Part shown: positions 43,754 through 53,132 of the stretch, one piece after another
Layout of the letters: each line of letters starts with the position of its first letter
Numbering within the stretch: the stretch's first letter is position 1
Assembly: GCF_007830295.1 (NCBI RefSeq)
Contig: NZ_VLKC01000002.1
Location: 592,940 to 656,939, forward strand
Direction: 5' to 3'
Source: Sporomusa sp. KB1
GTDB taxonomy: Bacteria > Bacillota > Negativicutes > Sporomusales > Sporomusaceae
DNA: 64,000 nt
The notes under the pieces: generated by a model
Told to the model about the DNA's origin: nothing
The model's input: the letters and a program-made list of their open reading frames with translations, nothing else
Databases searched by the model: none
Position numbers and translations under genes: made by a program

Positions 43754-45046
43754 ATGCAAAAAAAATTCGTATTTGGTTTTGGAGAGAAAGAAGTAGCAAT
43801 CACTCTACCAGAAGATCAAATTCTGCATATTGTTGAAGGTAAAGCCGTCGAAGCCATTACCGATGTACCTGCAGCCATAAAAGCGGCATTACGTAACCCG
43901 ATTGACTCACCACCATTACAAGAAGTAGTCAAGGCCGGTGATAAGGTTGCACTCATTGCCAGCGATATTACCCGTAGGATCTCGTATCCTGAATTTCTGC
44001 CAACACTCTTAAATGAACTGAACAGTGCCGGCATTCCGGACAGCGACATCACGATAGTCGTCAGCCTGGGTTCCCACCGCAAGCATACCGCCCAGGAGAA
44101 TATTGCCGTCTATGGTCAGGAAGCAGTAAGCCGTGTTCACCTTGTCCAAAGCTATGCTCCCAATACCGAAGACTTTGTCTATGTAGGCAAAACCTCGCGC
44201 GGTGTGGAAACTTATCTTAACAAACATATTGTTGCTGCCGACAAGGTCATCATGACCGGCGGCATTATCTACCACTCCATGGCCGGCTTTGCCGGCGGCC
44301 GTAAAGCTATTATGCCCGGCGTTGCCGGATACTCCACCATCCAAGGCAATCACAGCTTTTGCCTGCATGATGTTGCCGGTCAGGGTATTAACCCCAACTG
44401 CATGGCCGGTAAGCTGGATGGCAACAACATGCATGCCGATATGATAGAAATGGCCGCCATGCTTAAGCAGACCTTTCTCTTTAATGCCATCTTTACACCA
44501 GAAGGCAAATTTGCCCGTTTCGTCGCCGGTCATTGGCATACGGCCTGGCTTGAGGGCTGCAAAACGGTAGAGGAAATCTTCGGCGTACCCATTACCGCCA
44601 AAGCTGACTTAGTGATCGCCTCTGCCGGTGGCTTTCCGAAAGACATTAATCTTTATCAAGCCACCAAAACGACCGAAAACGCCTTTATGGCCGTTAAAGA
44701 CGATGGTGTTATCATTGCGCTGTTAGAGTGCCGCGATATTATGGAACCACCTGATTTCAGTGGCTGGTTCAACTATGAATCACTCTATGACCGTGAAATT
44801 GCCTTGCGCAAAGCCTTTACCGTCCCGGGATTCATTGCCCTCAAAACCGGTCTGTTTGCCAAAAAAGTACCCCACATTATTGTCACACTCCCCCAAAACA
44901 AAGAATTCATCGAGAAAGCCGGCTTAATTGCCGCCACCACCCTGGAAGAAGCTCTGGCGATTGCCGAGCAAAAACTTGGCCGCACAGACTATACCATTAC
45001 CCTTATGCCGCACGGTGCTAACACGGTACCACTGCTGCAGGAATAG
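43754..45046 (+). CDS. larA: LarA-family nickel-pincer racemase
   Basis: 430 residues from the second ATG (43754), seven bases after GGAGGG. LarA hallmarks: 'SDITRRISYPEFLP' near the N-terminus, 'SLGSHRKHT' (catalytic His), and 'GIIYHSMAGFAGGRKAIMPG' (second His and the Lys that carries the nickel-pincer cofactor). It interconverts D- and L-lactate or another 2-hydroxy acid. Adjacent lactate oxidation and uptake genes favour lactate. The cofactor-making larB, larC and larE are not in this window. Confidence 0.88.
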   Translation: MQKKFVFGFGEKEVAITLPEDQILHIVEGKAVEAITDVPAAIKAALRNPIDSPPLQEVVKAGDKVALIASDITRRISYPEFLPTLLNELNSAGIPDSDITIVVSLGSHRKHTAQENIAVYGQEAVSRVHLVQSYAPNTEDFVYVGKTSRGVETYLNKHIVAADKVIMTGGIIYHSMAGFAGGRKAIMPGVAGYSTIQGNHSFCLHDVAGQGINPNCMAGKLDGNNMHADMIEMAAMLKQTFLFNAIFTPEGKFARFVAGHWHTAWLEGCKTVEEIFGVPITAKADLVIASAGGFPKDINLYQATKTTENAFMAVKDDGVIIALLECRDIMEPPDFSGWFNYESLYDREIALRKAFTVPGFIALKTGLFAKKVPHIIVTLPQNKEFIEKAGLIAATTLEEALAIAEQKLGRTDYTITLMPHGANTVPLLQE

Positions 45047-45055
45047 CCTAGTAAG

Positions 45056-45100
45056 AAAAGCAGCCAGAACCCATAGTTATTTTGGGTTCTGGCTGCTTTT
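45056..45100. terminator. Bidirectional terminator between larA and lutC
   Basis: AAAGCAGCCAGAACCCA pairs with the TGGGTTCTGGCTGCTTTT arm across a short AT-rich loop; T-runs lie on both strands. Confidence 0.9.
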
Positions 45101-45121
45101 ATCTTTTACGGATAGGCAGCC

Positions 45122-45829
45122 TCAATTATCGATAACTACAGCCCACATACGAAATGGGCCATGCACCCCTATCGATAGATCCATCTCAATGTCCGAGGTG
45201 CGGCTGGGTCCTGTGATAAAATCAATAGCTGACGGCAACTGGCTTTGTCCGCGCTGTTCAATGAGGTGCTTCATTACCGTAGACATAGTCGGCACAATAT
45301 CTGACTTGTGCATAACTGCAATATGGGTAGGCGGCAGTAAACTCACAGAACGTCCGGTATTGGCGCTGTTAAACAAAGCCACTGTTCCGGTGTAGCCAAT
45401 AGCGTAGTTAACCCAGGTGATACCGGCATCAGCCTGTTCTGCAAATTCGATTAGTTCCTGCCGGGACTTGTCACTATTCCAAAGCTCAATTTTTACACCC
45501 AAGCGGGAAAATTCTATCTGCCGGTGTAACTCAGGGTGATCCCACACAATAGCAGCCTTGGCATTTAGTACTTTGAGCCACAACTTTATCTGATTAGTAG
45601 CCTCTGCCCCATTGTTAACAATGGCCACTTTGCCGGTTAGCGCTTCCAGGTTGGCTTTAAATAGTGTAAGCGGCTGTTCTGCTTCAAACTTCTGCTCCCG
45701 CCAAAAAGCCGGCGGGCCAACTTCTTGCCGGTTAGGAGGTACTGTAAGTACTTTATCCCGCCCTAAGGCTTTGGCAACTGTTTGCAAAAACAAAGTTTCC
45801 TGCGCAATATCTTCCTGAATATTTGTCAT
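45122..45829 (-). CDS. lutC: Lactate utilisation protein LutC (LUD domain)
   Basis: 235 residues, LUD-domain protein of LutC size. Segments typical of the family are 'GITWVNYAIGYTGTVALFNS' and 'DFITGPSRTSDIEMDLSIGVHGP'. It is the third subunit of the LutABC iron-sulfur complex that oxidises L-lactate to pyruvate on the cytoplasmic face of the membrane. It starts eight bases after the lutB stop, with AGGTGAG as its ribosome-binding site. Confidence 0.93.
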   Translation of the reverse strand: MTNIQEDIAQETLFLQTVAKALGRDKVLTVPPNRQEVGPPAFWREQKFEAEQPLTLFKANLEALTGKVAIVNNGAEATNQIKLWLKVLNAKAAIVWDHPELHRQIEFSRLGVKIELWNSDKSRQELIEFAEQADAGITWVNYAIGYTGTVALFNSANTGRSVSLLPPTHIAVMHKSDIVPTMSTVMKHLIEQRGQSQLPSAIDFITGPSRTSDIEMDLSIGVHGPFRMWAVVIDN

Positions 45830-45837
45830 ATGCTCAC

Positions 45838-47250
45838 CTATTTCTTACGTTTTTCCCATCGCTCGCGGAAGGTTGTATCTGCAGCTGCCCGCATATACCG
45901 TGAATTAGTCCAATTGGCAAGCAGCGGTAATTTAGCAGTAATATAGCCTTTATGGACTAAAGGCTTTTGCCCTAGCGACGCGACTTTCATGGCAAATTTA
46001 TAGGTACTGGGCAATTTGAAAAACTGCTTCCAGATGCCAAAAGCAAACTTTTCAACACCTTGGCTATAACCGGCAGCCACCCGCTGCTGCCGCAGCTTGA
46101 ACAACAAATCCTGTAACGGAATCTTGGCTGGACAAACACTTGTACAGGCTGCGCACAAGGTCGAAGCATATGGCAGTTCACCCCAAAAGTCAATATCATC
46201 TTCTAGTATCGGGGTAATAACCGAACCTATTGGACCGCCATAGACTGACCCATACGCATGCCCACCAATTTGACGGTATACAGGACACACATTAAAACAA
46301 GCACCACAGCGAATACAATTGAGCGCCTGCCGGAATTCTTCATCTGCCAGCATACGTGAACGGCCATTATCAACAATCACCAGATGGAACTTTTCACAGC
46401 CATCAATATCGCCTGGCTGCCGCGAGCCATTAATAATTGAAATATAGCTGGTAAGCTTCTGCCCGGTAGCATTGCGTGGCAGCATAGATAAGACAGTTTC
46501 CAGATCCTCAAAGGTTGGGACAATCCGTTCCATACCCATAACGCTAATGACAACCCTTGGCAGGGTTGTTGTTAACCTGGCATTTCCTTCATTGGTAACA
46601 AGCGTAATAGAACCAGTTTCGGCAACGGCAAAATTACAGCCTGTAATGCCAATATCGGCGCTGATAAACTTGTTGCGCAAAATGTTACGGGCAAAGGCGG
46701 TAAGGGCGGGTGTATCGGATTCAACCTTGTTACCAGCCACCTTAGAAAATAATTCAGCAATCTGGTTCCGGTTTTTGTGGATGGCGGGAACAATTATATG
46801 GGAGGGTGTTTCTCCTGCCAGCTGCAGAATATATTCTGCCAGATCGCTTTCGATTACTTCCATACCAACTGCCTCAAGGGCTGCATTAAGATGTATTTCC
46901 TCAGTCACCATGGACTTTGATTTAACAATTTTTTTAGCATTGTACTGCTTACACAAGCCGGCAATAATCTTACACGCCGCGTCAGCGTTTGGAGCAAAAT
47001 GAACTTTTCCACCTGCTTTCTTCACATTATCTGTTAGCAACTTCAGATAGTAGTCAAGCTGATTAACCGTATGCTGCCTGATAAGCTTGGTCTGCTCCCG
47101 CCATTCTTCCCAATTGGGAAGTTCACGGGCAGCTTTATCTTTGTTGGTGCTCAAACGGTCTACCGCTTTGCGGACCGCTTGCCGCATCTGGTCATCCTTT
47201 AAGGCTTTGACCGCTCTGTCGCGCAGGTGAAAATTTGGTCTTTCACTCAC
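45838..47250 (-). CDS. lutB: Lactate utilisation protein LutB (LUD plus iron-sulfur domains)
   Basis: 470 residues. The LUD region (about 60-300) has 'GITGCNFAVAETGSITLVTNEGN'. Two ferredoxin-type clusters follow: 'CIRCGACFNVCPVY' and 'CAACTSVCPAKIPL'. The C-terminal region resembles other LutB proteins. It passes electrons from lactate oxidation in the LutABC complex. The GTG start overlaps the lutA stop, so translation is coupled. Full length with no odd features. Confidence 0.95.
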   Translation of the reverse strand: MSERPNFHLRDRAVKALKDDQMRQAVRKAVDRLSTNKDKAARELPNWEEWREQTKLIRQHTVNQLDYYLKLLTDNVKKAGGKVHFAPNADAACKIIAGLCKQYNAKKIVKSKSMVTEEIHLNAALEAVGMEVIESDLAEYILQLAGETPSHIIVPAIHKNRNQIAELFSKVAGNKVESDTPALTAFARNILRNKFISADIGITGCNFAVAETGSITLVTNEGNARLTTTLPRVVISVMGMERIVPTFEDLETVLSMLPRNATGQKLTSYISIINGSRQPGDIDGCEKFHLVIVDNGRSRMLADEEFRQALNCIRCGACFNVCPVYRQIGGHAYGSVYGGPIGSVITPILEDDIDFWGELPYASTLCAACTSVCPAKIPLQDLLFKLRQQRVAAGYSQGVEKFAFGIWKQFFKLPSTYKFAMKVASLGQKPLVHKGYITAKLPLLANWTNSRYMRAAADTTFRERWEKRKK

Positions 47251-47975
47251 ATTCTCATCCCCTCATCTAACAATTCGGCTACATGCATGACCCGCACGTT
47301 AGTTTTTTGTTTTTTTAATCTGCCGTCAATGTTCATCAGACAGCTTAAATCAACACCAACAAGAACATCGGCCTTGGTTTCCAGGATATTTCTGGCCTTT
47401 TCATCCACCATGGCTTCTGATATTTCAGGCAGCTTCACTGAGAATGTTCCCCCAAAACCGCAGCAAGCTTCTTCATGCGGCAAAGGTACATAATCAATTT
47501 CCTTTACGTTGGCGAGCAATGTACGAACATATTGGTCTGTATTTAAAAACCTGCGAGCATGACAGCTGGAATGATAGGTTACCCGGTGAGGAAAACGAGC
47601 TCCCACATCCTCTTGCTTTAAAACTTTGACCACAAATTCACTAAATTCAAAGAGTTTAGCACTTAACTCTTTGGCCTGACGATACTTCTCAGTATCCTTC
47701 TCAAACAGAAGCGGATAATACTCCTTAACCGCGGTAATACATGAGCCAGCCGGCGCAACCACATACTGGCTGTGCTTGAAGGCGGTAAGCATGGTCTCAG
47801 CAACTGGCCGGGCATCCTCCCAGTAGCCGCTGCTAAGAGCCGGCTGACCGCAACAAGTCTGCTCAGGCGGAAAATCTAATGTTACGCCCAGTTTTTCCAG
47901 AACGCGTACCATAGCTTCACCAACCTGGGGAAACAGACTATCACAAATGCAAGTAATAAATATAGATGCTTTCAT
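47247..47975 (-). CDS. lutA: Lactate utilisation protein LutA (CCG-domain)
   Basis: 242 residues from the ATG at 47975, eight bases after GGAGGT; the frame opens six codons earlier. Two cysteine-rich CCG domains: 'EQTCCGQPALSSGY' and 'EEACCGFGGTFSVK', each expected to bind an unusual iron-sulfur cluster as in heterodisulfide reductase-like proteins. It is the first gene of lutABC and divergent from the lactate permease, so uptake and oxidation are likely co-regulated from the 138-bp gap. Confidence 0.95.
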   Translation of the reverse strand: MKASIFITCICDSLFPQVGEAMVRVLEKLGVTLDFPPEQTCCGQPALSSGYWEDARPVAETMLTAFKHSQYVVAPAGSCITAVKEYYPLLFEKDTEKYRQAKELSAKLFEFSEFVVKVLKQEDVGARFPHRVTYHSSCHARRFLNTDQYVRTLLANVKEIDYVPLPHEEACCGFGGTFSVKLPEISEAMVDEKARNILETKADVLVGVDLSCLMNIDGRLKKQKTNVRVMHVAELLDEGMRM

Positions 47976-48023
47976 CACATGTGACCTCCACAAAGATAAA
48001 GTAAGACTTATTCTAGCTTGTGC

Positions 48024-48050
48024 ACTTTATCCAGGATTATCCTGATTTTT
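48024..48050. promoter_or_regulatory. Candidate operator in the lutA-lctP divergent region
   Basis: ATCCAGGATTATCCTGAT is a near-palindrome (arms ATCAGGAT / ATCCTGGAT around one base) between lutABC and the permease gene. No regulator gene lies adjacent, so its protein is unknown. Confidence 0.35.
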
Positions 48051-48113
48051 TTTCCTCCTGACGGCGAACAATAGAAAGAACAATTTGAAGGGCTCAGGAG
48101 GGTAACTACTATT

Positions 48114-49745
48114 ATGACATGGACACAAGAATATGTGCCGTTAGGCAGTATCGCATTATCCGCATTAGCCGCAGCCATTCCGATAATCATAATTTTCTAT
48201 TTGTTAGCTATTCGCCGCTCACCGGGACAAGTTGCGGGAATTACTGCACTGATAGCCGCTTTTTTGATAGCAGTGCTTGTCTACAAAATGCCCTTGAACA
48301 CTGCTTTTCTAGCGGCTCTGATGGGTATAGCTTATGGTGTTTTCCCTATATTTTGGATAGTATTAACCGCCATCTTCATTTACAACATGACTGTTGAAAC
48401 AGGTAAATTTGATATAATCAAAAATTCGATTGCCACAATTACCGATGATCGCCGCCTGCAAGCACTGCTGATTGCCTTTGCCTTTGGCGCGTTTTTAGAG
48501 GGCGCAGCCGGTTTTGGCACCCCAGTAGCCATTTCTGCCGGCATGCTCGTTGGACTGGGCTTTAACCCGTTGTATGCCGCTGGCCTTTGCCTTATCGCCA
48601 ATACTGCGCCAGTTGCCTTTGGCGGCATTGGTATTCCGATCATCGTAGCCGGACAGGTTACAGGCATAGATACGATGAAGATAAGCCAGATGGTTGGACG
48701 GCAACTGCCTTTTATTTCGGTTTTCATCCCCATTTGGCTGGTAGTACTTATGTCTGGTTGGAAGGCGACTAAAGAAGTACTGCCGGCCTGCTTGGTGGCC
48801 GGCGTCTCCTTTGCGGTCGTACAGTTCTTCTCTGCCAATTTCCTTGGCCCTGAGCTTCCGGATATTCTCTCCTCACTGGCATCCATTTTTTCACTAACCT
48901 TCTTTCTGCAGATATGGAAACCCGCCTCCATCTGGCGATTTCCTGGTGAGCAAGCTGGAAAATCAAAAACAGCAGCCTTACCAACCTATTCCTCAGCAGA
49001 GCTTGTTACCGCCTGGGGTCCTTTTATCATTCTGACTGTTATGGTTATTCTGTGGGGACTAAAACCTATTAAGGCGGTATTAGATATGCCTACCTTATCG
49101 ATTTATGTACCTGGCTTACACAATCTAGTTACACAGGTTGCGCCTATCGCCAAAGCACCTACTGCCATGACCGCAGTATACAAAATAAATTGGCTAAGCG
49201 CTGCCGGCACAGCACTATTTATTGCCAGCATACTATCAGCTATGGTACTGGGTGTAGGACCGGGACAGTTCTTCCGCATTCTTGGCAAAACCTTTAGCCA
49301 ACTAACCAAACCACTAATTACCATTCCTGCGGTACTCGGACTGGCCTATATCATGAATTACTCTGGCATGAGTTCAAGCCTGGGACTCTTCCTGGCAGGC
49401 TCGGGAGCATTTTTCCCCTTTTTCTCGGCCTGGCTTGGGTGGCTGGGAGTATTTCTTACCGGATCAGATACATCAGCCAATGCCCTGTTTGGCAATCTTC
49501 AATCAGTCACTGCCCAGCAGGTAGGCGTTGACCCTACTTTGACCGTGGCAGCCAACTCTTCCGGTGGTGTTACCGGAAAAATGATTTCACCGCAAAGTAT
49601 TGCCGTAGCCACTGCCGCTACCGGTCTTGTCGGTAAAGAAGGGGATTTATTCAGCTTTACTGTCATGCATTCTATCATCCTTGCTATTCTTGTAGGAATC
49701 ATGACCTATCTGCAAGCTTATGCCCTGTCCTGGATGATTCCGTAA
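48114..49745 (+). CDS. lctP: L-lactate permease, LctP family
   Basis: 543 residues, full length for LctP/GlcA, with 12 or more membrane helices. Family signatures: 'FGAFLEGAAGFGTPVAI', 'GLCLIANTAPVAFGGIGIPI' and 'GSDTSANALFGNLQ'. It imports lactate (possibly glycolate) with protons across the inner membrane. It is divergent from lutABC and near larA, together forming a lactate uptake, racemisation and oxidation set. A terminator follows directly. Confidence 0.96.
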   Translation: MTWTQEYVPLGSIALSALAAAIPIIIIFYLLAIRRSPGQVAGITALIAAFLIAVLVYKMPLNTAFLAALMGIAYGVFPIFWIVLTAIFIYNMTVETGKFDIIKNSIATITDDRRLQALLIAFAFGAFLEGAAGFGTPVAISAGMLVGLGFNPLYAAGLCLIANTAPVAFGGIGIPIIVAGQVTGIDTMKISQMVGRQLPFISVFIPIWLVVLMSGWKATKEVLPACLVAGVSFAVVQFFSANFLGPELPDILSSLASIFSLTFFLQIWKPASIWRFPGEQAGKSKTAALPTYSSAELVTAWGPFIILTVMVILWGLKPIKAVLDMPTLSIYVPGLHNLVTQVAPIAKAPTAMTAVYKINWLSAAGTALFIASILSAMVLGVGPGQFFRILGKTFSQLTKPLITIPAVLGLAYIMNYSGMSSSLGLFLAGSGAFFPFFSAWLGWLGVFLTGSDTSANALFGNLQSVTAQQVGVDPTLTVAANSSGGVTGKMISPQSIAVATAATGLVGKEGDLFSFTVMHSIILAILVGIMTYLQAYALSWMIP

Positions 49746-49760
49746 CAATCGTGAAGTAGC

Positions 49761-49803
49761 AAAAAGTAGATCTGCCTAATTGCTTAGGCCAGATCTACTT
49801 TTT
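49761..49803 (+). terminator. Terminator of lctP
   Basis: AAAAAGTAGATCTG pairs with CAGATCTACTTTTT, with an inner CCTAA/TTAGG pair. T-runs lie on both sides, so it probably works in both directions. Confidence 0.88.
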
Positions 49804-49839
49804 GTTAATCAAGGCGCATCCTTACAATGTTATATATAG

Positions 49840-49980
49840 TTATACCCGAAACTTGCTGACAGCTGCTTGGAGATTTTATGCCAGCGTCGCCAGCGCCTCA
49901 CTGGCAGAAGCTATTTCTTCCATTGATGCAGATTGCTCCTGAGTGGCAGCCGACACCGTCTGAGCCTCACCGGTTGCACT
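49840..49980 (-). pseudogene. Decayed 3' end of a chemoreceptor gene
   Basis: The minus strand reads '[20 protein letters not shown]', then 'IASASEALATLA', a TAA, and 'NLQAAVSKFRV' plus the normal stop. This matches the C-terminal 45 or so residues of the receptors at 9755 and 38346. The in-frame stop and missing upstream part show it is a remnant. It lies between lctP and rubrerythrin and may mark a past deletion or recombination between receptor genes. Confidence 0.85.
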
Positions 49981-50128
49981 ATAAACAATCCTAAAAATTA
50001 TTTTCAGCAGCAGGATTTTTTATTTATTTTGTAGTAATTATTTAAATAGAAAGAACTGCCGAGAATAAAAATTCCAGTAGTTCTCCATAAGGACACAAAA
50101 AATCTAATGAAAATAGGGGGATGAGTAC

Positions 50129-50713
50129 ATGAAATCACTAAAAGACACTAAAACTGCAGCAAATTTGATGCAAGCATTTGCCGGAGAATCCCAAGCCAGA
50201 ATGCGTTACACCTACTATGCTTCCGCTGCCAAAAAAGAGGGCTATGTGCAAATATCAAACTTGTTTACTGAAACAGCCGATAATGAAAAAGAACATGCCA
50301 AACGTTTCTATAAGTTTCTTGTAGAATGCCTTGATGGCCAAGCAGTTACCATTCAAGCTGACTTCCCTGTAGCGCTAGGCGACACCAAAGCCAATCTATT
50401 ATCTGCTGCGCAAGGGGAAAATGAGGAATGGTCTGAACTCTATCCTCATTTTGCTGATGTTGCTGACCAAGAGGGTTTCCCGGTTATTGCCACTGTTTTC
50501 CGTAAGATCGCTGAAGTGGAAAAACATCATGAAGCCAGATATAGAAAGCTGCATGACAATATTATCAATGACACTGTAGTTAAAAAGCCTGCCACTGTTC
50601 AATGGAAATGTAATAACTGTGGCTACATCCATACCGGCGATCAGGCTCCTGACCTCTGCCCGGCCTGTGCGCATCCACAAGGCTACTTTGAAGTGTTTGT
50701 TGAAACTTATTAG
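50129..50713 (+). CDS. rbr: Rubrerythrin
   Basis: 194 residues, full length. The ferritin-like four-helix domain (about 1-145) carries the di-iron ligands in '[15 protein letters not shown]', '[14 protein letters not shown]' and '[10 protein letters not shown]'. The rubredoxin domain (about 155-190) has '[10 protein letters not shown]' and '[12 protein letters not shown]' binding one iron. It reduces hydrogen peroxide in the cytoplasm and protects anaerobes from oxygen. Monocistronic, AGGGGGATGAG upstream of ATG. Confidence 0.97.
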   Translation: MKSLKDTKTAANLMQAFAGESQARMRYTYYASAAKKEGYVQISNLFTETADNEKEHAKRFYKFLVECLDGQAVTIQADFPVALGDTKANLLSAAQGENEEWSELYPHFADVADQEGFPVIATVFRKIAEVEKHHEARYRKLHDNIINDTVVKKPATVQWKCNNCGYIHTGDQAPDLCPACAHPQGYFEVFVETY

Positions 50714-50808
50714 TCTGCTTTCACTAACACCCTCTCACCTCGAAACACTTCACCGGTCCCCGTGTTTCTCAAATTTTTCACTCTCCAGTAAGAAACAAAA
50801 AGAATAAA

Positions 50809-52632
50809 TCACCGCAGAGAACTAAACGTAATCTCACCACCAACCACATAGAAAGAGACAAATTGCAAAGAATCATTGAGGCTCTTGGTTAATGAACAGA
50901 TACAGACTATGGTTCCAGGATAAATATAGCCGCTAACCCGAACCCTGCCTGGCTTGGCGGTATTGAGAATCCTCTCAATATTGGTTATACGCTGCTTCAT
51001 CGTTTCCACCCGGTCGGGCAGAGTCTTATACTCCAGTTCCTGTTTTGTATAACGTTCCCTTTTTTCACTTGAAAGATGTTTACTGCCCTGATTGCGAAAG
51101 TGAGACATTGCTAACTGCAATTCATTGTATGTAACTTCTGCTTTCTTAATTTGCTGACGGAGACTAATTAGTTCATCCTTGAGAAGTGAATTAACCGACA
51201 CCGCAATCTCAGTAACAACACCGGATTGATTGCCAATGGTACTTGCGCGGATTAATTCACCAGCCGATACACGTCCGCCCCGTATAAGTCCCCGACCGCC
51301 TTCAACAATGACGCGCAAACCTGCGTACACGGAGCTAGTTAAGATAACATCATTGACGATAACATCCTCATCGGCAAAAACAGTAGCACTTTCAATAAAA
51401 TTGGCCACAAGACGTTCCCGTGCTTTGATTACACTACGCTTCATGCCCTGAATTCCCTTGCGCACAATGATGTTGTTGGCCTCTACCATGCCCCCGGATA
51501 TTGTACCACATACTTCAACATTACCGCCGGCTTTTACAAAAAAGTCAGGTTGGACAGAACCCCTAACAATGATACTGCCTTTAAAATCGATATTTCCGGT
51601 AGAATAGTCAACATCCCCGTCAATTACAATAATCGGTATGACATTAATGCGTTTATCAAGGAATATATACAAATGGCCATTAATCGCAGCATACAGACGC
51701 CAGTCGTCTACATTAATTACATTTTGTCCCACAGGCATTTGGATGTCATTACCGGGCTTAGGCGGAAGTGGTAACCCAAATACGTCTGTCCCCGGAGTAC
51801 CTGGTGTTGCAGGAATTTTTTCTACTAACAATTGACCCTCTTCCACACAGAGAAAATTGTTAGTTTCTTTGAAATCAACCCGCCCATCCTCCAGTTCTAC
51901 CGGCCGCCCCTGGCTGTCAGGATCGATGTAGTATTTTAGAAAGGCGTTGTCGCCTTTGCAAGGCGGCGTACCACGGGCACAAATAATATTGGTTGCTGTA
52001 TGTGTTTGCGTAAGCATGCTAAGAGCATCTTCGTCGATACCATAACAGACACCGGCAGCTTTCAAATCGGCTAATAGCTGTGAATATGTGATTAGCGGCT
52101 TATCTACAGGGATATTGACACTAACCCTGGCTTCAAGGCGCTTGCATCCAACCTTGACTCTAACCAGATTCTCTGGCGGCAAAACTGATAGCTGTGAGCT
52201 GACAATGAGTACCGGTGCCCCAATGGCTTCTCTGATTGTCACGGAAATGAAATCACTGTCAAAATTGGTGCATTTCCGATCTGTCAAATCTTGAATAATT
52301 GCTGCTTTTGATACCGGCCACCCGTCATTGCCGGGAGCCCACACGCTGAGATACACACCAACGTCGTTGGCACTGATTTCATACCGCCCATCTATCTTTG
52401 GTCCTGTATTGGCAATGAGCACTGGTGTCCCCATAGCTTCTCTAATTACCACAGATATGAAATTACTATCAAAATTGGTGCATTTCCGATTTGTTAATTC
52501 CTCAATAATCGCTGCTCTTGTCACTGTCCAGCCGCCCTTAGCTGGAGCCCATACACTCAGGTATATGCCAACATCATTAGCAGTAATTTGATACTGGCCG
52601 TCTTGCGCCACAGGCAAAACTGTTTCATCCAT
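50809..52632 (-). CDS. FapA/DUF342 polymer-binding-like protein with duplicated N-terminal module
   Basis: 607 residues from the ATG at 52632; a TTG at 52650 is possible. The C-terminal two thirds is the DUF342 (FapA) region with a right-handed beta-helix ('GDVDYSTGNIDFKGSIIVRGSV', 'GNVEVCGTISGGMVEANNIIV') and a final coiled coil (about 490-560). The N-terminus contains two near-identical modules of about 67 residues, each with 'DVGVYLSVWAPG'-like and 'DRKCTNFDSDFISVTIREA'-like segments. Members influence flagellar or surface structures; the exact role here is unknown. Confidence 0.88.
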   Translation of the reverse strand: MDETVLPVAQDGQYQITANDVGIYLSVWAPAKGGWTVTRAAIIEELTNRKCTNFDSNFISVVIREAMGTPVLIANTGPKIDGRYEISANDVGVYLSVWAPGNDGWPVSKAAIIQDLTDRKCTNFDSDFISVTIREAIGAPVLIVSSQLSVLPPENLVRVKVGCKRLEARVSVNIPVDKPLITYSQLLADLKAAGVCYGIDEDALSMLTQTHTATNIICARGTPPCKGDNAFLKYYIDPDSQGRPVELEDGRVDFKETNNFLCVEEGQLLVEKIPATPGTPGTDVFGLPLPPKPGNDIQMPVGQNVINVDDWRLYAAINGHLYIFLDKRINVIPIIVIDGDVDYSTGNIDFKGSIIVRGSVQPDFFVKAGGNVEVCGTISGGMVEANNIIVRKGIQGMKRSVIKARERLVANFIESATVFADEDVIVNDVILTSSVYAGLRVIVEGGRGLIRGGRVSAGELIRASTIGNQSGVVTEIAVSVNSLLKDELISLRQQIKKAEVTYNELQLAMSHFRNQGSKHLSSEKRERYTKQELEYKTLPDRVETMKQRITNIERILNTAKPGRVRVSGYIYPGTIVCICSLTKSLNDSLQFVSFYVVGGEITFSSLR

Positions 52633-53132
52633 AAAACCACATCCAGTCAATTAATCAGGTTGGTAAATAACGCACTATACTATTGCTCGCTCCGGAAACT
52701 AACCGATGTACACATAAATAGTCCTCTGAATTCTCAGTTAGCTAAGCGCGGCCGGGAGCTTTTGCGAGACATCTATTATAAATAACATCGTATAATAAAT
52801 GTCCTGATTATATAGGAAAATTGTCCTAATGACGGTTGCCTGATGATATGCTATGCAGTGTGAAAAATCCTCCTATGTTAACATGAAACTCGAACATGAT
52901 TTGGTGGTTAATATTGGTTGGGACTTGTAACACCGCACACAAGGGGCCTGTTCGAATGGGTTTATACACGGAATGAGTCATTAATCGATTCGGGAAGCGT
53001 CATGCATCTGCGAGAGCCTATACAGAATATTAGAAGCTAGGGTCCCCACGTTTCTTATTTTTCTTCTGACAAAATAGTGAAAGCCAGAACCCTGAATGAA
53101 GCAAGGGTTCCGGCTTTCACTATTTTATGCTG
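52633..53132. other. Intergenic region between FapA and glyoxalase genes
   Basis: 500 bp with no supported gene. It presumably holds the fapA promoter at its left end. The segment 52930-53040 is more GC-rich than its surroundings and has short open frames in all directions, perhaps a remnant. The right end is a terminator (53071-53126). Confidence 0.4.
53071..53126. terminator. Strong terminator of the glyoxalase-fold gene
   Basis: AAAATAGTGAAAGCC-GAACCCT pairs with AGGGTTC-GGCTTTCACTATTTT, a stem of more than 20 bp with one mismatch, A/T-rich at both feet. Confidence 0.85.

Noticed and set aside
52190..52610. Direct repeats that might suggest a CRISPR array
   Set aside because: Only two long copies in frame within a coding sequence; they are a protein-domain duplication.
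52588..52785. 65-codon plus-strand frame beside the FapA-like gene
   Set aside because: Overlaps the FapA start and promoter region antisense; no ribosome-binding site.
52930..53040. GC-richer stretch considered as a structured RNA or gene remnant
   Set aside because: No known RNA motif, no consistent frame and no clear hairpin set could be supported by eye.
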